Below the pieces are notes generated by a model, which was not told the DNA's origin, made no database searches, and was given only the letters and a program-made list of their open reading frames with translations. This document shows positions 1 through 8,175 of a stretch of 39,881 bases of DNA, in pieces. The stretch comes from SAR202 cluster bacterium Casp-Chloro-G4. Its GTDB lineage: Bacteria > Chloroflexota > Dehalococcoidia > Lucifugimonadales > JADFKI01. The DNA is taken from contig MUCK01000002.1 in NCBI GenBank assembly GCA_002816705.1, forward strand, positions 1 to 39,881, in the 5' to 3' direction. Position 1 is the stretch's first letter. Each line of letters begins with the position of its first letter. Both the position numbers and the translations under genes were made by a program.

Positions 1-2057
1 ATGGTCTTCAGGCCTACCCCAGCCGCACGAAGGACCCCGATCCAGTGGATTTTTCCACCGGCTCAGTCGGGCTAGGTCCGGTAGCCCCCAATTTCGCGGC
101 GCTGACCGAGGAGTACGTTCGGGCGCATACGTTTTCCAACGACAAGGATCGCAGCCGCTACATTAGCGTAGTGGGCGATGCCGAGTTGGACGAAGGTTCC
201 ATATGGGAGGCCATCGCCGAGCCCTCCATGGCGGACCTAAACAATGTGTTGTGGGTGGTTGATCTGAATCGCCAGAGCCTCGACCGGATCATACCGGGGA
301 TACGCGTGCGGTGCTGGCGCGAGATGTTCGCGGCAAACGGCTGGAACGTTATCGACGCCAAGTACGGCAAACGCCTTCAGGCGGCCTTCGCAGAGCCCAA
401 TGGCGAGCTGTTGCGAATGTCCATTGACGAGATGTCCAACGATGTCTACCAGCGATTGCTCCGGGTATCGCCGGAGTCGTTACGTGAGTGGCTGCCAAGC
501 ACCAGCCGTTACGCCAAGGACCTGGCCCGCTTTATCAGCCGTTGGGATGACCAGGAGTTGCAAGACCTGTTCCGCAATCTAGGCGGACACGACTTCGCCA
601 TGCTCAGAGAGGCCTTTGCCGCCGCTGACGCGAACCCTGGGCCAGACGTTGTATTTGCGTACACCCTCAAAGGCTGGATGCTTCCTTCAATAGGTGATCC
701 TCAAAATCACTCGGTGACTTTGAACCGCGATCAGATGGAGCAGTTGCGCGCCGCGGTGGGGCTTTCCGAGGACGAGATATGGTCACGACTGGACCCACGC
801 ACACCGGCGGGGCAACTCTGCGCTGAGAAGGGCAGTATGTTCGGCTCCAGGCGCGACACTTCGCCGACGCTGCCTGACATCGCCATTCCACAGGACCTGG
901 AACAACGCTATAACGGGACAATGTCCACACAGCAGATTTTTGGGCTTGTCCTGACCGACATAAACAGGCGGTTGCCTGAGCTGTCGGACCGGATGATCTC
1001 TGTCAGCCCCGATGTGGCCAGCTCCACCAATCTAGGCGGCTGGATTAACAAGGTTGGCGTATGGGCCACGGAAGAACGTGAGCCTATGCCTGAAGAGGGA
1101 GTCATTAGGGCACTCAACTGGCACGAGTCGCCACAGGGCCAGCATATAGAGTTGGGAATCTCCGAAAACAACCTGTTTATGATGCTGGGCCAATTGGGCC
1201 TGTCCTTTGAGGCTTTGGGTGAGTTACTTTTCCCCATTGGAACTCTGTACGATCCTTTCGTGCGCCGGGGCTTGGATGCCTTCATGTACAGCATATATTC
1301 GGGTGCCAAGTTCATCGTAGTGGGGACGCCATCAGGGATAACGCTGTCTCCAGAAGGGGGAGCGCACCAGTCGCTGATTACGCCGTCCATTGGCGTCGAG
1401 ATGCCTGACCTCTCCTATTACGAGCCCTGCTTCGGACCAGAGGTGGAGTGGATAATGCTGGACGCTTTGGAACAGATTCGCCAGCGCACTCACTCGACTT
1501 ACTTGAGGCTAACCAGCAAGCGAGTCGACCAGAGCCTGTTCAAAACGCCATCGCAGCCAGGTGAGCGAGAGCGACTACGGCTGCAGGTTTTGGCAGGGGC
1601 CTACAGGCTAATCGACAGGAGTAACTCGGACGACTACTATCCGGGCGAGAATGTTGTCCACATCATGGCTAGCGGTGCTATGGTGCCAGAGGCCATTACC
1701 GCCAGCGACAAGCTGATGGACGAGGGTATTCTTGCCAACGTCATCAACGTAACGGGTCCAGGGCCTCTATACAGGGCCTTCCAGGAGTCGATAAGATCGG
1801 CAATCAAGACTGGAGGCGAAACGGACGGCTTCTTGTCTGACGTACTGCCGAAGTCGGGCCGCAAAACCCCCATTGTGACCATAGCGGATGCTCACCCGCA
1901 TTCTTTGGCCTGGATTGGCGGAGCATTAGGTTGCCCCGTGGTGCCGTTGGGCGTTAGCGACTTCGGTCAGTCGGGCAGCCGGGCAGACCTTTACCGGGAG
2001 TACGGTATAGACGTGGAGAGTATTACTGCCGCCTGCTTTGCCGCGCTGGAGATGTAG
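1..2057 (+). CDS. aceE: Pyruvate dehydrogenase E1 component, homodimeric AceE type (5' end outside window)
   Basis: Thiamine-diphosphate enzyme that decarboxylates pyruvate and passes the acetyl group to the lipoyl E2 subunit, feeding acetyl-CoA synthesis. The frame is open from base 3 with no start, so roughly the first 200 residues of this ~890-residue family lie upstream. Visible family blocks are the FSTGSVGLGP segment, the ThDP/Mg motif (GDAELDEGS, followed about 20 residues later by NN), GGHDFAMLREAF, the AHTIKG-like AYTLKGW, and the ELGISENN block that corresponds to the glutamate-bearing region of AceE. The C-terminal transketolase-like domain ends in SDFGQSGSRADLYREYGID, the usual AceE ending. 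A GTG at 45 opens a shorter frame but cuts through conserved sequence, so it is not the start. E2 and E3 are not in the window. A related homodimeric 2-oxoacid dehydrogenase with another substrate cannot be excluded. Confidence 0.83.
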   Translation, partial: GLQAYPSRTKDPDPVDFSTGSVGLGPVAPNFAALTEEYVRAHTFSNDKDRSRYISVVGDAELDEGSIWEAIAEPSMADLNNVLWVVDLNRQSLDRIIPGIRVRCWREMFAANGWNVIDAKYGKRLQAAFAEPNGELLRMSIDEMSNDVYQRLLRVSPESLREWLPSTSRYAKDLARFISRWDDQELQDLFRNLGGHDFAMLREAFAAADANPGPDVVFAYTLKGWMLPSIGDPQNHSVTLNRDQMEQLRAAVGLSEDEIWSRLDPRTPAGQLCAEKGSMFGSRRDTSPTLPDIAIPQDLEQRYNGTMSTQQIFGLVLTDINRRLPELSDRMISVSPDVASSTNLGGWINKVGVWATEEREPMPEEGVIRALNWHESPQGQHIELGISENNLFMMLGQLGLSFEALGELLFPIGTLYDPFVRRGLDAFMYSIYSGAKFIVVGTPSGITLSPEGGAHQSLITPSIGVEMPDLSYYEPCFGPEVEWIMLDALEQIRQRTHSTYLRLTSKRVDQSLFKTPSQPGERERLRLQVLAGAYRLIDRSNSDDYYPGENVVHIMASGAMVPEAITASDKLMDEGILANVINVTGPGPLYRAFQESIRSAIKTGGETDGFLSDVLPKSGRKTPIVTIADAHPHSLAWIGGALGCPVVPLGVSDFGQSGSRADLYREYGIDVESITAACFAALEM

Positions 2058-2249
2058 GTCTCTTAATCTAATTTCCAGCATATTCCCTTCTCCTCCTCTG
2101 CGCCCTGTTCCTAGCCCAAGTCTATTCGACACTTCGCGTATGTACACGCCTTTGGTGCAGGCGTCCGGATTCCTCTTCGACAGCGCTGCATATGCTAAAC
2201 TAAGTGCCGAATTTCAGATATAAATCGGACGGGAACAGGAGATTTTGTT

Positions 2250-2669
2250 ATGACCAAGGTTCTGGTAATTCACGGCCGAGGCATGGAGCTTCGAGGTACC
2301 GTAGACCTGGATATATTCGGCCCGATGAAGCTGCCCGAATATGATGAAAACATCAGGAAGTATGCGTCTGAGCTTGGCGTGGAGGTTGAGATATTCCACT
2401 CCAATGAAGAGGACGAGGTCATCGCCAAGGTAAAGTCCGCAGACGTTGACGGCGCTCTAATCAATCCTGCTGGGTACACCACCAAGCACCCGGCGCTGGT
2501 TGAGGCCATTAAGGGAGCTGCCTACCCAACGCTGGAAGTACACATGTCCAATCCAGCCAGTCGCGGTCGCGTTTCCGAAGTTGCGCCTGCCTGTAAGGGC
2601 GTGATCACGGGTTTCGGTATACAGGGGTATTACTTGGGCCTCAAGGGCGTTCAAGGACTGGCAGGATAG
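2250..2669 (+). CDS. Type II dehydroquinase (AroQ)-like protein with altered active site
   Basis: 139 residues, the usual AroQ length, with the AroQ fold signature along the whole chain: VLVIHGRGMELRG at the N-terminus, INPAGYT near residue 71, LEVHMSN near 95 and GVITGFGIQGYYLGL near 117. True AroQ removes water from 3-dehydroquinate in the shikimate pathway. Aligned by eye to the M. tuberculosis enzyme, the Asn, Glu, His and distal Arg of the substrate pocket are kept (N72, E96, H98, R105). The loop Arg is Val18, the catalytic Tyr is Phe23, the HGPN Asn is Gly11 and the NPGAYTH His is Thr78. Loss of the loop Arg and Tyr argues against dehydratase activity. AGGAG lies 8 bases before the ATG. 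No other shikimate gene is nearby. The family is sure; the function is not. Confidence 0.75.
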   Translation: MTKVLVIHGRGMELRGTVDLDIFGPMKLPEYDENIRKYASELGVEVEIFHSNEEDEVIAKVKSADVDGALINPAGYTTKHPALVEAIKGAAYPTLEVHMSNPASRGRVSEVAPACKGVITGFGIQGYYLGLKGVQGLAG

Positions 2670-2775
2670 CGCAGGTTCATTCAATTAAAGGAATCCGCAT
2701 CAGCCGCCACCGCATCGAAGGGATGTTAATTCTGTTTTTCCAATCGCCAAGGCGCGTGTTGGCCGTGGGAGATGC

Positions 2776-3381
2776 ATGGAATCGATAGCGGTCTTACTGA
2801 TGGCCTTTTTGCTGGGCAGCATGCCGACTGCATATCTGATGGGCCGCGCGCTGAAGGGAATCGACGTTCGGGAGGCCGGCAGCGGCAATTCGGGCGCGGT
2901 GAATGCCGGTCGTCAACTAGGCAAAGGCGTGGGCGTCCTTGTGCTGCTGATAGACGCCGGCAAAGGGATTCTAGCGATATTGATAGGACGGGCGTTGCAG
3001 GTTCCGATGCTTACACTTTACATCTCCGCCGTTCTGGTGGTAGCGGGACATAATTACTCGCCCTTTCTTGGATTCCGAGGCGGAAAAGGCGGCGCCACCG
3101 TGTTGGGACTATCCGCCCTAATGCTTTGGCAAATCACCGGGATAGCAATCGCGTTGGGAGCCATCATCTTTCTGGTCACGCGCCGCGCTGTGTGGGCTAT
3201 GGCCGGTGTTTTCATGCTCCTGAACGCTCTGACGATTGCGACTGCTCAGGGGCCTGGGCTGATCATACTTTGCCTCCTTCTCTCCTTAATGGTGGCGGCA
3301 ACCCATTTCTCCCGAAGGCGCGCCGACCTGTTGCCGGCCCTGAAAAGCGGAGACTGGCGGCGTATTATGAGCGCCGACTGA
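2776..3381 (+). CDS. plsY: Acyl-phosphate:glycerol-3-phosphate acyltransferase PlsY
   Basis: Integral membrane acyltransferase that makes lysophosphatidate from acyl-phosphate and glycerol-3-phosphate, the first committed step of phospholipid synthesis in most bacteria. The 201 residues carry the three PlsY motifs: GSGNSGAVNAGR (about 36-46; usually GSGNPGATN), GHNYSPFLGF (91-100) followed by RGGKGGAT, and several hydrophobic helices. The ATG at 2776 is chosen because GGGAG (2767-2771) precedes it; another ATG at 2772 is in a different frame. The gene stands 106 bases after the AroQ-like gene on the same strand. No plsX partner is in the window. Confidence 0.92.
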   Translation: MESIAVLLMAFLLGSMPTAYLMGRALKGIDVREAGSGNSGAVNAGRQLGKGVGVLVLLIDAGKGILAILIGRALQVPMLTLYISAVLVVAGHNYSPFLGFRGGKGGATVLGLSALMLWQITGIAIALGAIIFLVTRRAVWAMAGVFMLLNALTIATAQGPGLIILCLLLSLMVAATHFSRRRADLLPALKSGDWRRIMSAD

Positions 3382-3553
3382 CTGCCGCGGGTTAGGCCCT
3401 AAATATGATCGAGTTGGACTGGCGAATCTTGGCTTCAAAATGTAGAATACTTGTCGAGGCGCTCTGGCCAATCCCCAAAGTCAGACTTCGACGCGCTGCT
3501 TCGGAGGCATCACCTATTTTGTACCTCTGATCAGGAGGATCGGCACCAACACC

Positions 3554-4267
3554 ATGCTAAATCTACGAAATCTACTAGTGTTAACCTTGGCCTTAGTGGC
3601 GTTGGGGTCCATCGCGTGTAGCTCAACGCCAGAGCCCGTGGTAATTCCCCGACCGCCAGAGGCTCCTGCACCCCAGACAATAGTTCCAACCGTGGCTCCG
3701 ATACCATCCAAGGTTATGAGTTGGGACAGCCCGCCGGCGATGGAGATCGACGTTAACAAGAACTACACCGCCGAGTTTGAACTGGAAAAGGGCGGAAAGT
3801 TTACAGTTGAACTCTACGCCAAGGAAGCCCCGAACACCATTAACAGCTTCGTGTTCCTTTCCAGGCAAGGGTTTTATGATGGCGTTACGTTCCACCGCGT
3901 ACTCCAAGGCTTTATGGCGCAGGGGGGAGACCCTACGGGCACCGGCACCAGCGGTCCTGGGTACAATTTTGATAACGAAATTCATCCTAGCCGGCATCAC
4001 GACTCCCCAGGGATACTTTCCATGGCGAATCGCGGTGTCATAAACGAGCGGGGGACTAACGGCAGCCAGTTCTTCATAACCTTCGTGCCCACGCCTGCTC
4101 TGGACGGTCACGGCAAGGACTGCAGAATCCCTAGGACCTCGTGCCATACCGTATTTGGTAAGGTGATAGAAGGTATAGACGTGGTGAACAATATTTCTTT
4201 GCGAGATCCGGGGACGGCGACAAAGCCAGGGGATGCCATCAAAACCATAACGATTATTGAGAATTAA
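3554..4267 (+). CDS. Cyclophilin-type peptidyl-prolyl isomerase, predicted lipoprotein
   Basis: Catalyses cis-trans isomerisation of X-Pro bonds, here probably on exported proteins. The N-terminus has a positively charged start, a hydrophobic stretch and a lipobox-like end with Cys22 (LGSIAC), then a Pro-rich linker and the cyclophilin domain from about residue 60. Active-site blocks are present: FHRV, GFMAQGGDPTGTG, NGSQFFIT and HTVFGKV. Compared with the paralogue directly downstream, there is a short insertion (GHGKDCRIPRTSC) with two cysteines before the active-site His-containing strand. AGGAGG sits 15 bases before the ATG, a little far. Twenty bases separate it from the next gene, so the two are probably cotranscribed. 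The lipobox is not a textbook one (Ser at -3), so membrane anchoring is likely but not certain. Confidence 0.88.
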   Translation: MLNLRNLLVLTLALVALGSIACSSTPEPVVIPRPPEAPAPQTIVPTVAPIPSKVMSWDSPPAMEIDVNKNYTAEFELEKGGKFTVELYAKEAPNTINSFVFLSRQGFYDGVTFHRVLQGFMAQGGDPTGTGTSGPGYNFDNEIHPSRHHDSPGILSMANRGVINERGTNGSQFFITFVPTPALDGHGKDCRIPRTSCHTVFGKVIEGIDVVNNISLRDPGTATKPGDAIKTITIIEN

Positions 4268-4287
4268 TAGGTAGTACGGAGGAATTC

Positions 4288-4815
4288 GTGGCAAGCAAGC
4301 AGTACGATAGCCCGCCGGAGATGGCGATAGATCCTGATAAGAACTACACGGCCATAATGGAGTTGGAGAAAGGCGATTCCATCACCATTGACCTGTATGC
4401 GAAAGAAGCCCCGAACACGGTGAATAACTTCGTGTTCCTCGCAAGAGAGGGGTTTTATGACGGCGTGACCTTTCACAGGGTTATCCCAGGTTTCATGGCC
4501 CAAGGCGGCGACCCAACGGGTACAGGTACGGGTGGACCAGGCTACCGTTTCGACGACGAATTTCACCCGAGCCGACGGCATGACTCGTCTGGAATCCTTT
4601 CAATGGCCAATGCTGGTTCTCCCGGCGGTATGGGTACCAACGGCAGCCAATTCTTCATTACATTCGGTCCGACACCTCACCTAAATGACAAGCACTCGGT
4701 GTTCGGAAAAGTGGTGGAGGGATTGGAAACAGTCCTGGGAATGACCACCAGGGACCCGATGACAGCAAGGTCTCCCGGCGACGCGATTAAGACCATTCGA
4801 ATAGAAGAGAGCTAG
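4288..4815 (+). CDS. Cyclophilin-type peptidyl-prolyl isomerase, cytosolic
   Basis: 175 residues made almost only of the cyclophilin domain, without signal peptide, so a cytoplasmic prolyl isomerase. Motifs: FHRVIPGFMAQGGDPTGTG, NGSQFFITFGPTPHL and HSVFGKVVEG. It is clearly a tandem duplicate of the upstream lipoprotein: the two share long identical stretches such as YAKEAPNT and GFYDGVTFHRV and the same ending (SPGDAIKTI versus KPGDAIKTI). The GTG start at 4288 is supported by GGAGG at 4278-4282 and by its position just after the upstream stop. The gene ends 46 bases before a strong terminator hairpin. Confidence 0.92.
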   Translation: MASKQYDSPPEMAIDPDKNYTAIMELEKGDSITIDLYAKEAPNTVNNFVFLAREGFYDGVTFHRVIPGFMAQGGDPTGTGTGGPGYRFDDEFHPSRRHDSSGILSMANAGSPGGMGTNGSQFFITFGPTPHLNDKHSVFGKVVEGLETVLGMTTRDPMTARSPGDAIKTIRIEES

Positions 4816-4861
4816 AACCCAGAGGTTTGACGACGGGTTTGCACTGTAATAGGATAAAAAG

Positions 4862-4895
4862 AAGAGGCGGTGACATTATTGTCACCGCCTCTTTT
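4862..4895. terminator. Bidirectional intrinsic terminator between convergent genes
   Basis: Perfect 13-base-pair hairpin (AAGAGGCGGTGAC, loop ATTATT, mirror arm 4881-4893), flanked by TTTT on the right and AAAAA on the left (a U-tract for the other strand). It lies between the cyclophilin pair (+) and the next gene (-) and can serve both. Confidence 0.9.
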
Positions 4896-4922
4896 GATTA
4901 GATTACCTGATGTGCCCTGGGG

Positions 4923-7028
4923 TTAGTCGTCGCCAGTCCCTGGTTGTGCCTGCATCATCGGCGAAAGCAGGAAGCTAAACAGCTTACCCTGCGTGCCAAT
5001 CCATGTTTGATCGTGCAGGCTGGCCTCCTCGCCTTCAATCAGAGGCCGGTTGTTAATGCGGACACTGGGGTCGGTGTGACTGCTGCGTATGTCCACTTTT
5101 CCTCTGCTGAAGTTGAAGGAAACTCCCTTTAACTCTCCTACCCCAATCTCAGTTCCGTCCACGGTGTCTCTGGACATAAAGGCTGCTGCTGCCTTTCGAG
5201 GCACAGACTTAAAGTCTACTAGCAACTCGCCCCTGTCGTTGTAGAGGTATCCGTACGGCTTTGTCCTGCTGATGATGTATATTCCGGCAGCTATTAGCGC
5301 TACCACAAGCACTACAGGAATCGCCAGTAGGCCCCTAGGCATGGTCGGTCCAGCAGGAGGCGTGGGTGGTGTCGCCAACCGCACTACCTGCGGGGCGGGT
5401 TCCGCTGGGATGGGGGGTATCAGCGATGACAGCACCATAGTGTCGTACGCGAACTGATAGTCGCGACCCGCGTATGACATATTCAGACCTAACAGTATGG
5501 AGTACTGGTTCTGTTCCGCCGCCGTGTAGTAGATGTCGTATTCCCAGGCGCGGCCCTGGTTGACAAGCTTCTGAGGTATGACCTCAAGCCTGCCCGAATC
5601 TTCGGCCTCTGTTGTCAGACTGGCCTGAAGCTCGTCCACAGGAACGGCAAACGGCTGACCGTTTACGTTGACCTGCGCCGTGGCAATCCGCGTACGTTCT
5701 CCGATATTCAGGCGGCCGATATGAAGCACATCGACAGCTAGGCTAGGGAACGGCTGTGCGCTGAGCATCTTCTGGGACGTGATGAAGTGATTGTACTGGG
5801 GCCAGAACAGCTCCAGGTTTACCCTGTAGTCACCCTCAGTGCCTAGGGGCTGCATGGTGGTGGAGTAGTAACCGTCTCCTGCGATGGAGTCGCCCAACTC
5901 TCCGTCATCATTCAAGGAATGAATCAGCGTGGAGCCATTCGGACCTGTAATCCTGGCCCTTACCTCCACGTCCGTCATGGTAATCCGGTCTTTTTCGCCG
6001 TCGGTGATATAGGCGACCAGCGGCACCGTCTGATCAAAAGGGACCGTGTTGGGAGTCAGGAACTCCAGGTTGAGCTTGTTGGCCGAGTAGTGCCAGGCTG
6101 AGATCTGGCCTTCGACTCCGTGCATGTCTACAGTCCACTGACCAGGCACCGGGTCGACTAGCTTCCACATGACGATGAATGGTGTCTCAACGACCGTGGA
6201 CAATGCTCGGTCTCCCTGGGAGGCCTCGAATCCGGACGGGTTCTTCAATCGCAAAGAGCCGCTTGGCCCTGCTTTGAAGAAGATCATCGTCGTCTCCGTG
6301 CTGGCGGGCGCTATATTCAGCGAAGAGGAAAGAATCTCGTTAGGAGCCAGGGAACCCTGGCCTAGCTGCGCCAGTTGGCCCTTGGCATCCAAACGAAGGA
6401 TGCTGTCTGAAAACGCCTTGAAGCCTTCAGGTACTGACAAAGGAAATACCTGGTCGCCTGATTCAGCTTCTACAAGACTGAAAAACTCTGCTGCATATTG
6501 AGATGAACCCGGCAGGCTAACGCCTACTACAGCCCATCCGTTGGATTCGAACTCCTGCAGAATTGAGGTGAGGCGTTCGGAAGCCTCGCCCAACAACGCA
6601 TCCGAATCGCCGCCTGTGAGTACGTAAACTGTTGATCCAGGTGCGGCCCTTAGTACGTCCAGGACCCCAAGGTTGGATGCCAGTGCGTTAACCAGGTCGG
6701 CTTCGGGCGCTAAACTGGAGTTGGCCAAAGTGGTTAGCGTATTGCGATGGATAACCTTGTACTCTGCGCTTCCGGCGATAACTGGACCACGCATGGCCCC
6801 GTCGTCTGCCGTAGCCAGAGTAATCTGCTTTCCGTCCTTTAACATGGAAAGCAACCCAAGGAATGATTCCGTCAGGTCGCCGTTGTTCTGCGACTCTGAT
6901 ACGGCGTGTCGATCAATTAGAACTACGAATTGCTGTTCCCCTGGCCCATCGCCGTAGGCTACTTGACCTGAGACTCCCAATAGAGTGAAAATTGCCAGTA
7001 CGAGAATCGCGGATTTAAATTTGAGCAT
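4923..7028 (-). CDS. Membrane protein with VWA-like ectodomain and FHA-like cytoplasmic tail
   Basis: Not recognised as a named protein. 701 residues: signal peptide (1-26, ending near VAYGDG), then a region that reads like a von Willebrand A domain (QFVVLIDRH at 33-41, VYVLTGGDSD near 135, WAVVGVSLPG near 170). The metal site DxSxS is degenerate here (DRHAV). An Ig-like segment follows with the motif DDGELGDSIAGDGYYS, often seen in extracellular beta-domains. A Pro-rich stalk leads to one transmembrane helix (about 565-587). The last ~110 residues resemble the end of an FHA phosphopeptide-binding domain (SVRINNRPLIEGEEASLHDQTWIG). GGAGGTG precedes the ATG by 5 bases. The layout suggests an envelope receptor or scaffold. 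Signal and transmembrane calls are good; domain names are moderate. Confidence 0.7.
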   Translation of the reverse strand: MLKFKSAILVLAIFTLLGVSGQVAYGDGPGEQQFVVLIDRHAVSESQNNGDLTESFLGLLSMLKDGKQITLATADDGAMRGPVIAGSAEYKVIHRNTLTTLANSSLAPEADLVNALASNLGVLDVLRAAPGSTVYVLTGGDSDALLGEASERLTSILQEFESNGWAVVGVSLPGSSQYAAEFFSLVEAESGDQVFPLSVPEGFKAFSDSILRLDAKGQLAQLGQGSLAPNEILSSSLNIAPASTETTMIFFKAGPSGSLRLKNPSGFEASQGDRALSTVVETPFIVMWKLVDPVPGQWTVDMHGVEGQISAWHYSANKLNLEFLTPNTVPFDQTVPLVAYITDGEKDRITMTDVEVRARITGPNGSTLIHSLNDDGELGDSIAGDGYYSTTMQPLGTEGDYRVNLELFWPQYNHFITSQKMLSAQPFPSLAVDVLHIGRLNIGERTRIATAQVNVNGQPFAVPVDELQASLTTEAEDSGRLEVIPQKLVNQGRAWEYDIYYTAAEQNQYSILLGLNMSYAGRDYQFAYDTMVLSSLIPPIPAEPAPQVVRLATPPTPPAGPTMPRGLLAIPVVLVVALIAAGIYIISRTKPYGYLYNDRGELLVDFKSVPRKAAAAFMSRDTVDGTEIGVGELKGVSFNFSRGKVDIRSSHTDPSVRINNRPLIEGEEASLHDQTWIGTQGKLFSFLLSPMMQAQPGTGDD

Positions 7029-7125
7029 CTTCCACCTCCCCTACTTCATAAATTACGCAATGAGCTTGAATACAGTCAATTTGAATTTGGTGCTGGTTTT
7101 AGAATTTTATAAGAAAAGTCTAAAA

Positions 7126-7485
7126 ATGGGTTCACCATTCATTGGCCGTTCTTTTGCTGCGCGAGCCTCTGTTATGGCAGTGGCCCTCATGGTTGGGATT
7201 CTTGGTTTTGCCTGTGGCGCGGCTCTATCCGGGAAGTCAGAAAATTCAGATTCGCCTACGGTTCAGGGGACTATCCTGCGAGTCGAATCGCTATCCATAA
7301 CGGAGTTGGATGTACTGGAGATTCGTGACGCGGATGGCCAAACTTGGTCGTTCGAGGCGCGGGGAAAGAGGTTCGCCCTATTCACCCCATCGCACCTTAA
7401 CGAGCATCAAGTGCTGGGACTACAGGTGAAGGTGCGCTACCATCGCGAGGGTGAATCGCTGATAATCGACGACATTACCGACTGA
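7126..7485 (+). CDS. Small exported protein, possible lipoprotein, unknown function
   Basis: 119 residues. Basic N-terminus, hydrophobic stretch and a Cys in GILGFACG that could be lipidated, although the lipobox is weak. The rest is a short beta-rich domain (VQGTILRVE, LDVLEIRDADGQTWSFEARG, VKVRYHREG) reminiscent of an OB-like barrel; I do not recognise a family. The ATG at 7126 is chosen because an earlier in-frame ATG at 6985 would overlap the divergent gene and would place the hydrophobic segment too far inside. No good ribosome binding site is visible. Its last 11 bases overlap the last bases of the convergent gene at 7475. Confidence 0.55.
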   Translation: MGSPFIGRSFAARASVMAVALMVGILGFACGAALSGKSENSDSPTVQGTILRVESLSITELDVLEIRDADGQTWSFEARGKRFALFTPSHLNEHQVLGLQVKVRYHREGESLIIDDITD

Positions 7486-8056
7486 GTGTGGCTGCCCGTT
7501 TTCGGCGCGAACTCCACCCAAGGTAAATGACCCCGCCGGATATGCCGAACACAATCAGGGACAGCACTACCAGGCCCTCGGGGCCGGGGTTCAGCGACGT
7601 TGGGCTAATGTGTATAGGCACAGTGGCCTCGCCGTAGCCCTTCTGCTCGGTGTCTACCTTGACGAGCAGGCTCCATTGCCCCGGCGTGAAGAAGCTGATG
7701 TTGGCTTCGTAGAACTGTGGCTCCGCAGGGTTCTGCAGTGCTGGGGACTGGTACGTGGGTTCCCCCTCGGTGTCGTTTGCGATTATCATCACCACGGCCT
7801 TATCTACAGGCCTGCCGGTTTCAGGGTCCAGAACCGAAACTGATAGGTGCATTAAACCAACCTTGGGCTTATGGGGCAGCACTCCCACGATGATCTCGTA
7901 AGGCCCACCTGGTCCTCGGAAGATCTGTAGCGACTCACCGTTAGCCTCTGCGTTGGGGGCCGACAGGGTTGCCACCCACAACGCCGTGGCCAAGAAAACG
8001 ACCATCAGAATTATAAGCGGAAGTACGTGTTCAATTCGTCGCATTCGTTTTATCAT
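7475..8056 (-). CDS. Two-helix membrane protein with YtkA/FixH-like extracellular domain
   Basis: 193 residues with a signal anchor (HVLPLIILMVVFLATALWV), an extracellular beta-sandwich-like domain and a C-terminal transmembrane helix (GLVVLSLIVFGISGGVIYLGW) followed by a basic tail. The middle (YEIIVGVLPHKPKVGLMHLSVSVLDPETGRPV, shown in part) resembles YtkA/FixH/CopC-type domains that handle copper or act in oxidase assembly, but metal-binding His/Met/Cys are sparse, so no function is claimed. ATG at 8056 is preferred over an in-frame TTG at 8095, with AGAGGA upstream. Tail-to-tail overlap of 11 bases with the small exported protein. The membrane layout is the firm part. Confidence 0.6.
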   Translation of the reverse strand: MIKRMRRIEHVLPLIILMVVFLATALWVATLSAPNAEANGESLQIFRGPGGPYEIIVGVLPHKPKVGLMHLSVSVLDPETGRPVDKAVVMIIANDTEGEPTYQSPALQNPAEPQFYEANISFFTPGQWSLLVKVDTEQKGYGEATVPIHISPTSLNPGPEGLVVLSLIVFGISGGVIYLGWSSRRKRAATLSR

Positions 8057-8175
8057 CACAGGTACATTGTCCTCTTGCCGTCGCCGTTGAGTCAACCAAT
8101 TGACTGCCTGTAATGGCAGTGCTAACGTGAGCGCATCTTCATCTATTCAGAGTCTTGGAACGCAGGAGAAACCAA

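Noticed and set aside
3623-4294. Open frame of 223 codons on the minus strand
   Set aside because: Antisense to the cyclophilin lipoprotein; composition typical of a shadow frame and no ribosome binding site.
7081-7126. TATAAG box just upstream of the small exported protein
   Set aside because: It lies only 13 bases before the chosen ATG and has no -35 partner at a proper distance.
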